A stretch of DNA of 64,000 nucleotides. Source: Alphaproteobacteria bacterium. GTDB taxonomy: Bacteria; Pseudomonadota; Alphaproteobacteria; CACIAM-22H2. The stretch is taken from assembly GCA_016124335.1 (NCBI GenBank), contig WGNX01000001.1:97423-161422 (forward strand), read 5' to 3'. The notes beneath the pieces are model-generated. The model ran no database searches, was not told the DNA's origin, and saw only the letters and a list, made by a program, of their open reading frames with translations. This document shows positions 49,494-58,460 of this stretch, piece after piece; the stretch's first letter is position 1; every line of letters begins with the position of its first letter. Made by a program: the position numbers and the translations under genes.

Positions 49494-49576
49494 GGACCCC
49501 TTGCCGCATTCCGGCTGCCGTCTTCGCGCGCCGGAGCGTCACTGTAGCAGAGGCTATGCCGGGGTCATAGCAAGTC

Positions 49577-49593
49577 ATTGGAATATATCCAAT
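49577..49593. promoter_or_regulatory. Palindrome upstream of the patatin gene
   Basis: ATTGGA-ATATA-TCCAAT is a 6-bp perfect inverted repeat with an AT core, 84 bases before the patatin start. The reverse strand contains TATATT, a possible -10 box. It may be an operator or promoter element of the patatin-CBS-sthA unit. Confidence 0.3.
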
Positions 49594-49615
49594 TATGGCG
49601 CCGGTCACGGCGCCA
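49594..49615 (-). terminator. Hairpin spanning the stop codon of the deacetylase-like gene
   Basis: ATGGCGCCG and CGGCGCCAT form a perfect 9-bp stem with a 4-base loop. The TGA stop codon of the deacetylase-like gene lies at the loop. No T-run follows, so it could be a weak terminator or mRNA-stabilising stem. Confidence 0.35.
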
Positions 49616-50531
49616 TCAGCGCCTCGACATGCGCCGCGGACGACGCCGCCAGCGCGTCGAGGTCATAACCGCCCTCCAAAGCGGAAACAACACGGTCCTT
49701 CGAATGACGGCGTGCGACATCCATCAGCGCCCGCGTCACCCAGGCAAAATCCGCTTCGTTCAGGCGCAGGCTTGCGAGCGGATCCTGTTCGTGGGCATCG
49801 AACCCGGCCGAAACGATGACAAGCTCGGGCGCGAACGCATCCAGCGCGGGCAGGATGCGGCCCTCGAACGCCTTTCGGAAGGCCTGCCCGTCCGATCCGC
49901 CCGGCAAGGGCGCGTTGACGATGTTGCCGCGACCGCACTCGGCGGCGGCCCCCGTTCCGGGATAGAGCGGCCATTCATGTGTCGAGGCATAGAACAGGTC
50001 CGGGTCAGCCTCGAAGACGTGCTGCGTTCCGTTGCCGTGATGCACGTCGAAATCGACGACCGCGATCCGGCGCAGGCCGTGGCGCACGCGCGCGTGATAG
50101 GCACCCACCGCGACATTGTTGAACAGGCAGAACCCCATCGCCTGCGCCGCTTCGGCGTGATGACCTGGCGGCCGCACGGCGGCAAATGCGTTGCGCGCGC
50201 GCCCCTCGCAGACCGCATCGACCGCCGCAACGACGGCGCCGGCCGCACGCAGCGCCGCTTCGGCCGATCCGGGCGACACGATCGTATCGCCGTCGATCTG
50301 ATGGCGCCCCATCGGCGGAATCGATCCCAGAACGCCCTCGACATATGCGCGCGGATGGACAAGGCACAGCGTTTCGTCGGCCGCGCGCGGTGCCGCGACC
50401 CGCTCGAGCCCCTTGAAGCGCGTATCGTCGAGTGCGGCGAGCACGGCCTCGAGCCGGCGCGGATTTTCCGGGTGATACGTTCCCGGGTCATGGTCGAGGC
50501 ACGCCGGATGGGTGATCAGTTGTGTCGTCAT
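49605..50531 (-). CDS. Histone deacetylase-family amidohydrolase
   Basis: The 308-residue protein has class II HDAC-like zinc-site motifs: RPPGHHAE, FNNVAVGAYHAR, and VDFDVHHGNGTQHVF. In bacteria such proteins act on acetylpolyamines or acetylated small molecules and some proteins. The ATG at 50531 (MTTQLITHPACLDHDPG) is the family-type start. It lies 13 bases after the cNMP-EAL gene on the same strand and is likely co-transcribed with it. Confidence 0.92.
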   Translation of the reverse strand: MTTQLITHPACLDHDPGTYHPENPRRLEAVLAALDDTRFKGLERVAAPRAADETLCLVHPRAYVEGVLGSIPPMGRHQIDGDTIVSPGSAEAALRAAGAVVAAVDAVCEGRARNAFAAVRPPGHHAEAAQAMGFCLFNNVAVGAYHARVRHGLRRIAVVDFDVHHGNGTQHVFEADPDLFYASTHEWPLYPGTGAAAECGRGNIVNAPLPGGSDGQAFRKAFEGRILPALDAFAPELVIVSAGFDAHEQDPLASLRLNEADFAWVTRALMDVARRHSKDRVVSALEGGYDLDALAASSAAHVEALMAP

Positions 50532-50544
50532 TCGGATGCCGCCG

Positions 50545-51720
50545 TCATGAACGATCGAAAAGCGACGCGCACGCCTCTTCGGCAGGCTGCGCATTGCCAT
50601 AGAGAAAACCCTGGCCGTAGATGCATCCCGCCTCGCGCAGGAAATCGGCCTGCGCCTGCGTTTCCACACCCTCGGCAATCGTGTCGATTTCGATCTGCCC
50701 CGCCAGCTGGACGACCGATCGGATGATCTCGCCGGTCTTTCGTTCCGACAGCATCGCGCAAACGAAGCTCTTGTCGATCTTCAGGTAGTCGATCGGGAAC
50801 TGCGACAGGTAGGAAAGGCCGGAATAGCCGGTTCCGAAATCGTCGAGGCTGATCGCGCAGCCGAGCCCCTTGATGCGATCCAGTGCCTTGCGCGCATCGC
50901 GGTTCACGATCAGCGTCGTTTCGGTGATCTCGACCTTCAGGCGTTCGGGCGGGAGGCCGGCTTCGCCAAGGATCTCGGCGATGACGTCAGCAAGACGCTC
51001 GTCGGCGAAATGTACAGCACCGAAATTCGCGGAAAGGAAGACGGGGCGGCGGCCGGCGAGTGCCAACCGCCTGTTCGCCGCCGAGAGCATCCGGGCGGCC
51101 TCGCGCAAGACCATCAGGTCGAGAACCTCGAGGAGCCCAGCGCGTTCGGCCGACCCCAGGAGCGCCTCCGGCCCGAGCAGCCCCTGACTGGGATGACGCC
51201 AACGGACAAGCGCCTCGAATCCGACCGTGATCCCGTCGTCCAGCCGTACGATGGGTTGCAGATAAGGCACCAGTTCGCCGCCGTCGATCGCGCGCCGGAC
51301 TTCGTGCTCGCCCTTGATGCGGGCGATGACCTTGGCCGCCTCGTCGGCTGAAATCGGTGCCGCAGCGGCCGGCAGGCTCGACGTCGCGACGCGAAGACGA
51401 TGGATCAACGTTCGCAGCAGGATCTGCATGAGCGGGGTCGCCCGCTCGAGTTCGCGCTTTATCTGGCCACGTTCGACGACGATTGCCTCGCAATCCTCCA
51501 GCACCAGAGCGGCGGCCGATCGGGGGGAATCGTCGACGAGCGCCATCTCCCCGAAGATTTCCCCCGGACCAAGGACCGCCAGGCGCGTCCTTTCGCCCGC
51601 AAATTCGACGAATATTTCGACCGCACCGGCCTCGATGATGTAGGCCGCATCGGCCGCCTGCCCTTCGTTGAACAGCAGCCGACCGGCCGAGAATCTGCGT
51701 CGATAGACCGTATCGGACAT
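50545..51720 (-). CDS. Cyclic-nucleotide-binding (Crp-like) plus EAL domain protein
   Basis: The 391-residue protein starts with a cNMP-binding domain (FNEGQAADAAYIIEAGAVEI, LGPGEIFGEMALVDDSPRSA), residues 1-110. An EAL domain follows with all key residues: FEALVRW, the Asn in SANFG, EITET, DDFGTGYSGL, KIDKSF, AEGVET and GQGFLYG. It should be an active c-di-GMP phosphodiesterase controlled by cAMP or another nucleotide. The start at MSDTVYRRRF (51720) is chosen since upstream sequence lacks family similarity. Confidence 0.92.
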   Translation of the reverse strand: MSDTVYRRRFSAGRLLFNEGQAADAAYIIEAGAVEIFVEFAGERTRLAVLGPGEIFGEMALVDDSPRSAAALVLEDCEAIVVERGQIKRELERATPLMQILLRTLIHRLRVATSSLPAAAAPISADEAAKVIARIKGEHEVRRAIDGGELVPYLQPIVRLDDGITVGFEALVRWRHPSQGLLGPEALLGSAERAGLLEVLDLMVLREAARMLSAANRRLALAGRRPVFLSANFGAVHFADERLADVIAEILGEAGLPPERLKVEITETTLIVNRDARKALDRIKGLGCAISLDDFGTGYSGLSYLSQFPIDYLKIDKSFVCAMLSERKTGEIIRSVVQLAGQIEIDTIAEGVETQAQADFLREAGCIYGQGFLYGNAQPAEEACASLFDRS

Positions 51721-51980
51721 GTCAAACCGGGCAGGAAAAGGCGCTGAAATCCAAGGCGGAAGGCCTTTTGTCCCATGATCGCCGCCGCTTGGGAAGCCCC
51801 GCCAAAACGTATTACAGGCTGTTACCCTTGACGGCTTTCTTTGGGGTACGCTGCCAAATAAATTCGCGTGTTGCCCGGCAAGCGGCCCCGCTTGGAGATC
51901 GGGAGGGGTGGCTTGTTTGTTGCTTCGCGGCAAGTCGTGGAAAACACCCGAAAAAGGCATCGAGCCGGAGTGTAAGGTCA

Positions 51981-53093
51981 ATGCGCGTTGTCGGACAGTT
52001 GGCGGTTGTGGCGGTGCTTGCAGGGGCCGGTTTCGGCGGTTGGTACTATTTCAAATCCGGCGCGCCCGGCACGGCTGGTGCAGCGCGTGCGCCGGCACCG
52101 GCACCCATCGTCGAAGTCGCATCGCCTCAGACGGACACGGTCATCGAGCGGATCGAGGCCGTCGGCACCGCGCGCGCGAACGAATCGATTGTCATCGCGG
52201 CCAAACAGACCGGCAACATCGCGAAGATCAATTTCCAGGAAGGCCAGTCCGTGAAGGCCGGAATGGTCCTCATCGAGCTTGAAAGCCGCGAACGAGCCGC
52301 CGACACCGAGGGCGCACGCGCTGAAATCTCGCAGGCACGCGCGGCGGCCGACGATATCCGCCAGCAGCTTGACCGCGCACGCGCGCTGCGTTCATCGGGC
52401 AATGCACCCGAAGCACGCGTCGATCAGCTTGAAACGATGCTGCGCGCCGCAGAAGGCCGGATCCGGCAGAGCGAATCCCGATTGCGCGCGGCCGACGCGC
52501 GTTTCGACGAGTACCGCATTTCGGCACCGTTCGACGGCAAGGTCGGCCTGCGTCAGGTGAGCCTGGGCGCACTTGTCCAGCCCGGCACGCAGATCACGAC
52601 GCTCGACGACGTGCGCACGATCAAAATCGACTTCTCCGTACCCGAACAATATCTCGGTCAGCTCAAGACGGGGCTCTCGGTCATTGCCGTCACGCCGGCA
52701 TATCCAGGCCGCGAATTCTCCGGCGAGGTCGTGGCGATCGATACCCGCATCGACCCGACCACCCGTGCGGTGCGACTCAATGCGGCGTTCGACAATGCCG
52801 ACGGAAACCTGAAGCCCGGAATGTTCCTGACCGTGGCGCTTGCGATCGCGACACGGCAGAACGCGATCATCGTGCCCGAAGACGCGCTTGTCGCGGAAGG
52901 CGCGCGCCAATTCCTGTTCGTCGTCGTCGACGGCAAGGCAATTCGCCGCGAGGTCAAACTCGGAATGCGCATGCGCGGGCGGGTCGAGATCGTCAGCGGC
53001 ATCGCCGTTTCCGACACGCTTATCGTCCGCGGTCTCCAGCGCGTTCGCAACAACCTGCCCGTCACCGCCCGTCCGTTCAAGCCCGAGGCCTGA
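51981..53093 (+). CDS. RND efflux periplasmic adaptor (membrane fusion protein)
   Basis: The 370-residue protein has an N-terminal membrane anchor (LAVVAVLAGAGFGGWYYF), a lipoyl/hairpin region (NIAKINFQEGQSVKAGMVL, then a coiled coil rich in Arg/Glu/Ala), and beta-barrel and membrane-proximal domains (APFDGKVGLRQVSLGALVQP). It links the RND pump to an outer-membrane channel. An AAGG precedes the ATG. It lies 35 bases before the pump gene. Confidence 0.94.
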   Translation: MRVVGQLAVVAVLAGAGFGGWYYFKSGAPGTAGAARAPAPAPIVEVASPQTDTVIERIEAVGTARANESIVIAAKQTGNIAKINFQEGQSVKAGMVLIELESRERAADTEGARAEISQARAAADDIRQQLDRARALRSSGNAPEARVDQLETMLRAAEGRIRQSESRLRAADARFDEYRISAPFDGKVGLRQVSLGALVQPGTQITTLDDVRTIKIDFSVPEQYLGQLKTGLSVIAVTPAYPGREFSGEVVAIDTRIDPTTRAVRLNAAFDNADGNLKPGMFLTVALAIATRQNAIIVPEDALVAEGARQFLFVVVDGKAIRREVKLGMRMRGRVEIVSGIAVSDTLIVRGLQRVRNNLPVTARPFKPEA

Positions 53094-53128
53094 TCCTCAA
53101 ACCGGCTCGCCAGCCAGGAAAGCCCCAG

Positions 53129-56100
53129 ATGCTCCTGTCCGACGTCTCGATCCAGCGTCCCGTCTTCGCGACGGTCATCAGCCTGATGATCGTCGTGCTC
53201 GGTGTAGCGTCGTTCTCGCGCCTGCCGGTGCGCGAATATCCGGCGATCGATCCGCCGATCGTGTCGGTGACGACGGTCTACAAGGGCGCGTCGAACCAGG
53301 TCGTCGAAACCCGCGTGACCGAACTGGTCGAAGCAGCGGTCGCAGGCATCGAAGGCGTGAAGGAAATCCGCTCGAACAGCCGTGAAGAGCGTTCAAACGT
53401 AACCATCGAGTTCCGGCTGGACCGGAACATCGACGCCGCATCGGCGGACGTCCGCGACCGCGTGGCGCGCGTCCGCTCGAAGCTTCCCGACGGCATCGAG
53501 GATCCGGTCGTCGCGAAGGTCGACGGCGACCAGCGCGCGATCGTCTGGTTCACGCTCGCGTCCGACCGATATTCCCAGCTCGAACTGACCGACTACGCGA
53601 AACGCAATATCGTCGACCGGCTCGGCATCGTCCCCGGCGTCGCCCAGGTCAACATTTCGGGCGAGCGGCGCTTCTCGATGCGCGTTTGGCTCGACCGGCA
53701 GTCGCTGGCCGCGCGCGGACTGACGGTCGACGATGTCGAAACCGCCATTCTCCGCCAGAACGTCGAACTTCCTTCAGGGCGCATCGAATCCACGCAACGC
53801 GAGCTGACGGTGAAAACCGACTCGCGCCTTTCTTCGCCCGAGCAGTTCCGGAATATCGTCATTACGACAAAACAGGGCTATCCGATCAGGCTCGGCGAAG
53901 TCGCCAAGGTCGAAATCGGCGCCGAAGACGAACGCTCCGGCATCCGCGCAAACGGCAAGACATCGATCGGCATCGGCATCCTGCGCCAGTCGACCGGCAA
54001 TACGCTGTCGGTCGCCCGCGACGCGAAGGCCGAAATGAAGCGTCTTCAGGAGAGTTTCCCCGAGGGGATCGAAGTTCTCGTCGGCTACGACGAATCCGTC
54101 TTCATCGAGCAGTCGATCTTCGAGGTTTACCACGCCCTCGGGATCGGGATCATGCTGGTGATCGCGGTCATCTTCGTCTTCCTGCGGTCGTGGCGCGCGA
54201 CGATCATTCCAGCGATCGCCATTCCGGTTTCGATCATCGGGTCGTTCACGATCATCGCCTCGCTCGGCTATTCGCTGAACGTGCTGACACTGCTCGCGTT
54301 CGTCCTGGCAATCGGCATCGTCGTGGACGACGCCATTGTCGTGCTCGAAAACATCCATGCGCGCATCGAGAAGGGCGAGCCCGTCCTTCTCGCAGCTGTC
54401 CGCGGCGCGCGGCAGATCGCATTCGCCGTACTTGCCACGACGCTCACGCTCATCGCCGTATTCGTGCCGCTGTCGTTCATGGACGGCAATACAGGGCGCC
54501 TGTTCACCGAATTCGGCATCGCGCTTGCCGCAGCGGTCGTGTTTTCGGGCATGGTCGCCCTCTCGCTGACGCCGATGATGTGTTCGAAGCTCCTCAAGAC
54601 CCACGAAGGTGAAGGGCGGCTCTATCTCGCGACCGAGAAGATCTTCAAGGCCATGAACGACGGCTATCGCTGGCTGCTGGTCCGCGCGATGAATGCGCCG
54701 ATCGTCGTCCTCGCGTTGGGCCTGTTCGTTTCCGGCACCGCCTACCTGTTCTGGTCCGCGCTGCCCAAGGAATTCACGCCGACCGAGGACCGCGGCGTCA
54801 TCATCGTGCCGATCACCGCGCCGGAAGGGGCTTCGTACGGCTACAGCCGCGAAGCGGTGATGCAGATCGAGAAAATACTCCAGCCCTATGTCGAAAGCGG
54901 CCCCGGCGCCGTCGTCATGGGCAATATCGCGCCAGGATTCCAGCGTCCGGCACCTGTCAATGCGGGCCTCGTATTCCTTCGGTTGAAGCCGTGGGGCCAG
55001 CGCTACGCCGGCTCCGAAACCGGCGCGCCGCCGCCTCCGGGCAAGCAGAAGAAGCAGCAGGAGATCGTCAACGAGGTCTTCCCGCGCATCGTATCGCTCC
55101 CGGGCGTCCGGGCGTTCGCGCTCAATCCGCCTTCCCTCGGCCAGCGCGGCTTCCAGCCGCCGGTCCAGTTCGTTCTCGGCGGCTCGGACTACGACACGCT
55201 GCGCAACTGGCGCGATCTGCTGATCCAGCGCGCCTCGCAGGATCCGCGCTTCCTCAATCTCGATTCGAACTACCGGGAAACGAAGCCGGAGCTTCGCGTG
55301 CGGATCGACCGGGCGCGCGCCGCCGATATCGGCGTGTCGATCCAGTCGATCGGGCGAACGCTCGAGACGATGTTCGGTTCGCGCAACGTATCGACCTATG
55401 TCGATCGTGGCGAAGAGTACAACGTGATCCTGCAGGCGCGAAGCGAGGACCGCGTCACGCCGCGAGACCTCGCAAACGTCTTCGTCCGTTCGCAGACCAC
55501 GCAGCAGCTCATCCCGCTTTCGACGCTGGTCACGCTTGCGGAAGCCGCAGGCCCGGCGGAACTCAATCGCGTCGACCGGCTGCGGTCGATCACGATCACC
55601 GCATCTCTGGCAAACGGCTTCACGATGGGCGAGGCGCTGGACCTTCTCGAAAAATTCGCGGACGAGGTCCTGCCTGCGGAGGTGCGCATCTCCTATCAGG
55701 GCCAGAGCCGCGAATTCAGGGAATCGGCGGCATCGCTCTATTTCACGTTCGCGCTGGCGCTGCTGATCGTGTTCCTTGTGCTGGCGGCGCAGTTCGAGAG
55801 CTGGATCCACCCGCTCATCATCATGCTTGCCGTGCCGCTCGCATTGACGGGCGGACTGGCCGCCCTGTTCTTCACCGGCATCTCGCTAAACGTCTACAGC
55901 CAGATCGGCATGATCCTGCTGATCGGCCTGATGGCGAAGAACGGCATCCTGATCGTCGAGTTCGCAAACCAGCTGCGCGACGAGGGTCGATCCATCCGTG
56001 ACGCGGTCGTCGAGGCCGGCGTCGCGCGGCTGCGGCCGATCCTGATGACGTCGATCGCGACGGTGGCGGGTGCCGTTCCGCTCGCGTCCGCCCACGGCGC

Positions 56101-56302
56101 CGGCGCTGAAAGCCGCGAGGCGATCGGCTGGGTCATCATCGGCGGCGTGTCGTTTGCGACGCTGATGACGATCTTCGTCGTACCGGCGCTCTACCTGCTG
56201 CTGGCGGGTTTCACCAAGCCGATCGGCGCCATCGCCAATGCGCTGGCGCAGCAGGAGCGGGCGCACAGCACGTCCCATCCGCAGCCGCACGCGGCCGACT
56301 AG
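53129..56302 (+). CDS. RND-family multidrug efflux transporter
   Basis: The 1057-residue protein has the HAE1-type pump layout: twelve membrane segments in two halves, starting MLLSDVSIQRPVFATVIS. The proton-relay region in TM4 is GIVVDDAIVVLENI. The C-terminal half has QIGMILLIGLMAKNGILIVE. It pumps drugs or other amphiphiles out using the proton gradient. No outer-membrane TolC-like gene is in the window, so it must use one encoded elsewhere. Confidence 0.96.
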   Translation: MLLSDVSIQRPVFATVISLMIVVLGVASFSRLPVREYPAIDPPIVSVTTVYKGASNQVVETRVTELVEAAVAGIEGVKEIRSNSREERSNVTIEFRLDRNIDAASADVRDRVARVRSKLPDGIEDPVVAKVDGDQRAIVWFTLASDRYSQLELTDYAKRNIVDRLGIVPGVAQVNISGERRFSMRVWLDRQSLAARGLTVDDVETAILRQNVELPSGRIESTQRELTVKTDSRLSSPEQFRNIVITTKQGYPIRLGEVAKVEIGAEDERSGIRANGKTSIGIGILRQSTGNTLSVARDAKAEMKRLQESFPEGIEVLVGYDESVFIEQSIFEVYHALGIGIMLVIAVIFVFLRSWRATIIPAIAIPVSIIGSFTIIASLGYSLNVLTLLAFVLAIGIVVDDAIVVLENIHARIEKGEPVLLAAVRGARQIAFAVLATTLTLIAVFVPLSFMDGNTGRLFTEFGIALAAAVVFSGMVALSLTPMMCSKLLKTHEGEGRLYLATEKIFKAMNDGYRWLLVRAMNAPIVVLALGLFVSGTAYLFWSALPKEFTPTEDRGVIIVPITAPEGASYGYSREAVMQIEKILQPYVESGPGAVVMGNIAPGFQRPAPVNAGLVFLRLKPWGQRYAGSETGAPPPPGKQKKQQEIVNEVFPRIVSLPGVRAFALNPPSLGQRGFQPPVQFVLGGSDYDTLRNWRDLLIQRASQDPRFLNLDSNYRETKPELRVRIDRARAADIGVSIQSIGRTLETMFGSRNVSTYVDRGEEYNVILQARSEDRVTPRDLANVFVRSQTTQQLIPLSTLVTLAEAAGPAELNRVDRLRSITITASLANGFTMGEALDLLEKFADEVLPAEVRISYQGQSREFRESAASLYFTFALALLIVFLVLAAQFESWIHPLIIMLAVPLALTGGLAALFFTGISLNVYSQIGMILLIGLMAKNGILIVEFANQLRDEGRSIRDAVVEAGVARLRPILMTSIATVAGAVPLASAHGAGAESREAIGWVIIGGVSFATLMTIFVVPALYLLLAGFTKPIGAIANALAQQERAHSTSHPQPHAAD

Positions 56303-56311
56303 GCGGGCGCA

Positions 56312-57436
56312 ATGGCGGATTTCGATGTCGCCATCATCGGCGCGGGCATCGTCGGCGCGTCTTGCGCGTACGCACTGGCGCCGACCCATCGCGTTGCCCT
56401 CGTCGAGGGGGAATCCCGGCCCGGCTATCACACGACCGGCCGCTCGGCTGCCCTTTTCGAGGAAGCCTACGGCCCACGACTGATCCGCCAGATTACCGTC
56501 GCGAGCCGCCCGTTCTTCGAAAACCCGCCGCCCGGCTTTGCCGATACACCACTCCTGTCGCCGCGCGGCGCATTGTTCATCGCCGCAGCCGGCAAGGATG
56601 CATCGGTCGAGCGCGGCCTTGCGGAGGCTCTACCGGGAACCGTCGTCGAAATAGCGCGCAAGGAGGCCGTTGCGCTTTGCCCGCCGCTCGACACGGACTG
56701 GCTTTCCCGCGCGCTCTATGACGCTGCCGCGATGGACATGGACGTCAACGCGATCCATCAGGGCTATCTGAAGGGGTTCAAGGCGGCCGGCGGAACGCTG
56801 CTGTGCGACGCGGAGGTCGAGGCCATGGAAAGGGCCGGCGGCCGATGGACCTTGCACACGCGCGCGGGCACCGTTCGCGCGGCACATGTCGTGAATGCGG
56901 CCGGGGCCTGGGCGGACCGGATCGCGGAATTCGCCGGTGCCCGGCCGGTCGGCATCGTGCCGAAGCGGCGGACGGCCTTCGTTTTTGAGGCCCCCCAACC
57001 GGCCGACGAAATCGCGCGCTGGCCGATGGCCTGCGAAATCGACGAAACCTTCTATTTCAAACCGGAGGCAGGCCTTGTCCTCGCCTCGCCCGCCGACGAG
57101 ACGCCGAGCCCGCCTTGCGATGCCCAACCCGAGGAAATCGACGTTGCCGAATGCGCGGCGCGCATCGAAATGGCGACCACATTCGAAATTCGGCGAATCC
57201 GGCGCCGTTGGGCCGGTTTGCGATGCTTCGTGGCCGACAAATGCCCGGTCCTGGGTCCCGATCCGGATGTGCAGGGCTTCCACTGGGCGGCCGGTCCGGG
57301 CGGGTACGGGATCATGACGAGCCCGGCCGTCGGGCGCATTGTCGCAGGCTTCGTGCGCCAGACCGGCCTGCCGGACGACATTTCGGCCATGGGCGTCGAT
57401 CCGAAGGAATTTTCACCGGCCCGCCGACACACTTGA
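56312..57436 (+). CDS. FAD-dependent oxidoreductase of the DAO family
   Basis: The 374-residue enzyme has an N-terminal FAD motif (VAIIGAGIVGASCAYAL), HTTGRSAALFEEAYG and a C-terminal GGYGIMTSPAVGRIVA. It resembles D-amino-acid or dimethylglycine-type oxidases and L-2-hydroxyglutarate oxidases; the substrate is not clear. It begins 9 bases after the pump stop and may be in the same transcript. Confidence 0.88.
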   Translation: MADFDVAIIGAGIVGASCAYALAPTHRVALVEGESRPGYHTTGRSAALFEEAYGPRLIRQITVASRPFFENPPPGFADTPLLSPRGALFIAAAGKDASVERGLAEALPGTVVEIARKEAVALCPPLDTDWLSRALYDAAAMDMDVNAIHQGYLKGFKAAGGTLLCDAEVEAMERAGGRWTLHTRAGTVRAAHVVNAAGAWADRIAEFAGARPVGIVPKRRTAFVFEAPQPADEIARWPMACEIDETFYFKPEAGLVLASPADETPSPPCDAQPEEIDVAECAARIEMATTFEIRRIRRRWAGLRCFVADKCPVLGPDPDVQGFHWAAGPGGYGIMTSPAVGRIVAGFVRQTGLPDDISAMGVDPKEFSPARRHT

Positions 57437-57467
57437 GCCGCCGCCGCCGGCGTACTAAACGAAAGCT

Positions 57468-57815
57468 ATGGACCTCAAGCAAATGGGGATGGACCCCAAG
57501 CAATTGCGGGCGAACTCGCGCAAGGCCACTGCCCTGCTCAAGGCGATGGCGAACGAGCGGCGATTGACCATTCTATGCCACCTCGCGGGCGGCGAACGGT
57601 CGGTCGGCGCGCTCGAAGCGGTACTCGACCTGTCGCAGTCGGCCCTGTCGCAGCATCTCGCCCGCCTGCGCGCCGACAAGCTCGTACTCACCCGGCGCGA
57701 AGGACAGACCATTTTCTATCGGCTCGCAAGCGCCGAAGCGACCGCAGTCATGACGGCGCTCCATGCGATCTTCTGTGCTCCGCCGAAGGCCGAGGGCCGT
57801 CGGCGCGCGGGCTGA
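57468..57815 (+). CDS. ArsR-family regulator with a BigR/SqrR-like cysteine pair
   Basis: The 115-residue winged-helix protein has KAMANERRLTILCHLAGGE then SVGALE, and DLSQSALSQHLARLRADKL. C37 (in ILCHL) and C103 (in IFCAPP) lie where BigR, SqrR and YgaV hold the pair that forms a tetrasulfide bridge with sulfane sulfur. It may therefore be a sulfide or redox sensor rather than a metal sensor. No sulfide gene is next to it, so its targets are unclear. Confidence 0.88.
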   Translation: MDLKQMGMDPKQLRANSRKATALLKAMANERRLTILCHLAGGERSVGALEAVLDLSQSALSQHLARLRADKLVLTRREGQTIFYRLASAEATAVMTALHAIFCAPPKAEGRRRAG

Positions 57816-57828
57816 CGGCAGGTATCCC

Positions 57829-58446
57829 ATGTTCGCGCCCGGCCGCAGAAAGGCCGCATGTGCCGTCTTCGCGTTCGTCGCGCTTGTTCTGACCGCGAGA
57901 GCGGCACCGGCGCAAGATGGTGCCGACCTTCGCGCGCCCGGACGCCTCAACGCACAGGCGTTTCGCGACGTTCCCGCAGACGGGTCGATCCGGGTCCAGC
58001 CCTATGACGACACCCGCGACAGCCGCCGGATCCAGCAGGCAATCGAGCGTGCGGTCGAACGCAAAGGCCGGCACGTCGATAACAAGGCCGGCACGCTGGC
58101 GCTCAATTTCGAAACGGGCGTCCAGCAGATCGGCCGGACCGGACCCCCGCCGAGCCTTGGCTCGATCCAGGCCGACCGGGACGACGCGCGCGTGCGCCTC
58201 AATCTGTATTCGACGAGCGAGGACAACCTCGTGACCGGTCGACGTTCCGAAGGCGGCGGCTCGGGATCCGTCAAGTTCACGCTGACATTGAGCCTCGACG
58301 ATTCCAAGGGTACGCGCCTTTGGCAAGGTACGGCGACGCTGCTTGGAACGCCAAATGACGAAATCGGGGCCTACGCCTCGATGGCGCGGGCCCTGATCGA
58401 CGAGTTCGGCCAGACCGCCCGGCAGAAGCCCTTCCGCATCGACTGA
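57829..58446 (+). CDS. Secreted protein of unknown function
   Basis: The 205-residue product starts MFAPGRRKAACAVFAFVALVL with cleavage near APAQD, so it is exported. The mature part (RIQQAIERAVERKGRHVD, LALNFETGVQQIG, SVKFTLTLSLDDSKGTRLW then QGTATL) looks like a single alpha/beta domain. The same kind of layout occurs in some outer-membrane assembly lipoproteins, but I cannot name a family. It lies 14 bases before the cation exporter gene. Confidence 0.75.
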   Translation: MFAPGRRKAACAVFAFVALVLTARAAPAQDGADLRAPGRLNAQAFRDVPADGSIRVQPYDDTRDSRRIQQAIERAVERKGRHVDNKAGTLALNFETGVQQIGRTGPPPSLGSIQADRDDARVRLNLYSTSEDNLVTGRRSEGGGSGSVKFTLTLSLDDSKGTRLWQGTATLLGTPNDEIGAYASMARALIDEFGQTARQKPFRID

Positions 58447-58460
58447 ACCGGGAAATCGCC

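Noticed and set aside
51828..51870. TTGACG as a promoter for the RND genes
   Set aside because: No acceptable -10 box is found 16-18 bases downstream, so I did not list a promoter.
51768..51980. N-terminal extension of the membrane fusion protein
   Set aside because: The extra 71 residues are not like any adaptor and would put the membrane anchor far inside; the ATG at 51981 has a ribosome site.
53774..55810. 678-codon minus-strand frame opposite the RND transporter
   Set aside because: Antisense to a complete pump gene; composition is biased to Arg/Asp/His, typical of a shadow frame.
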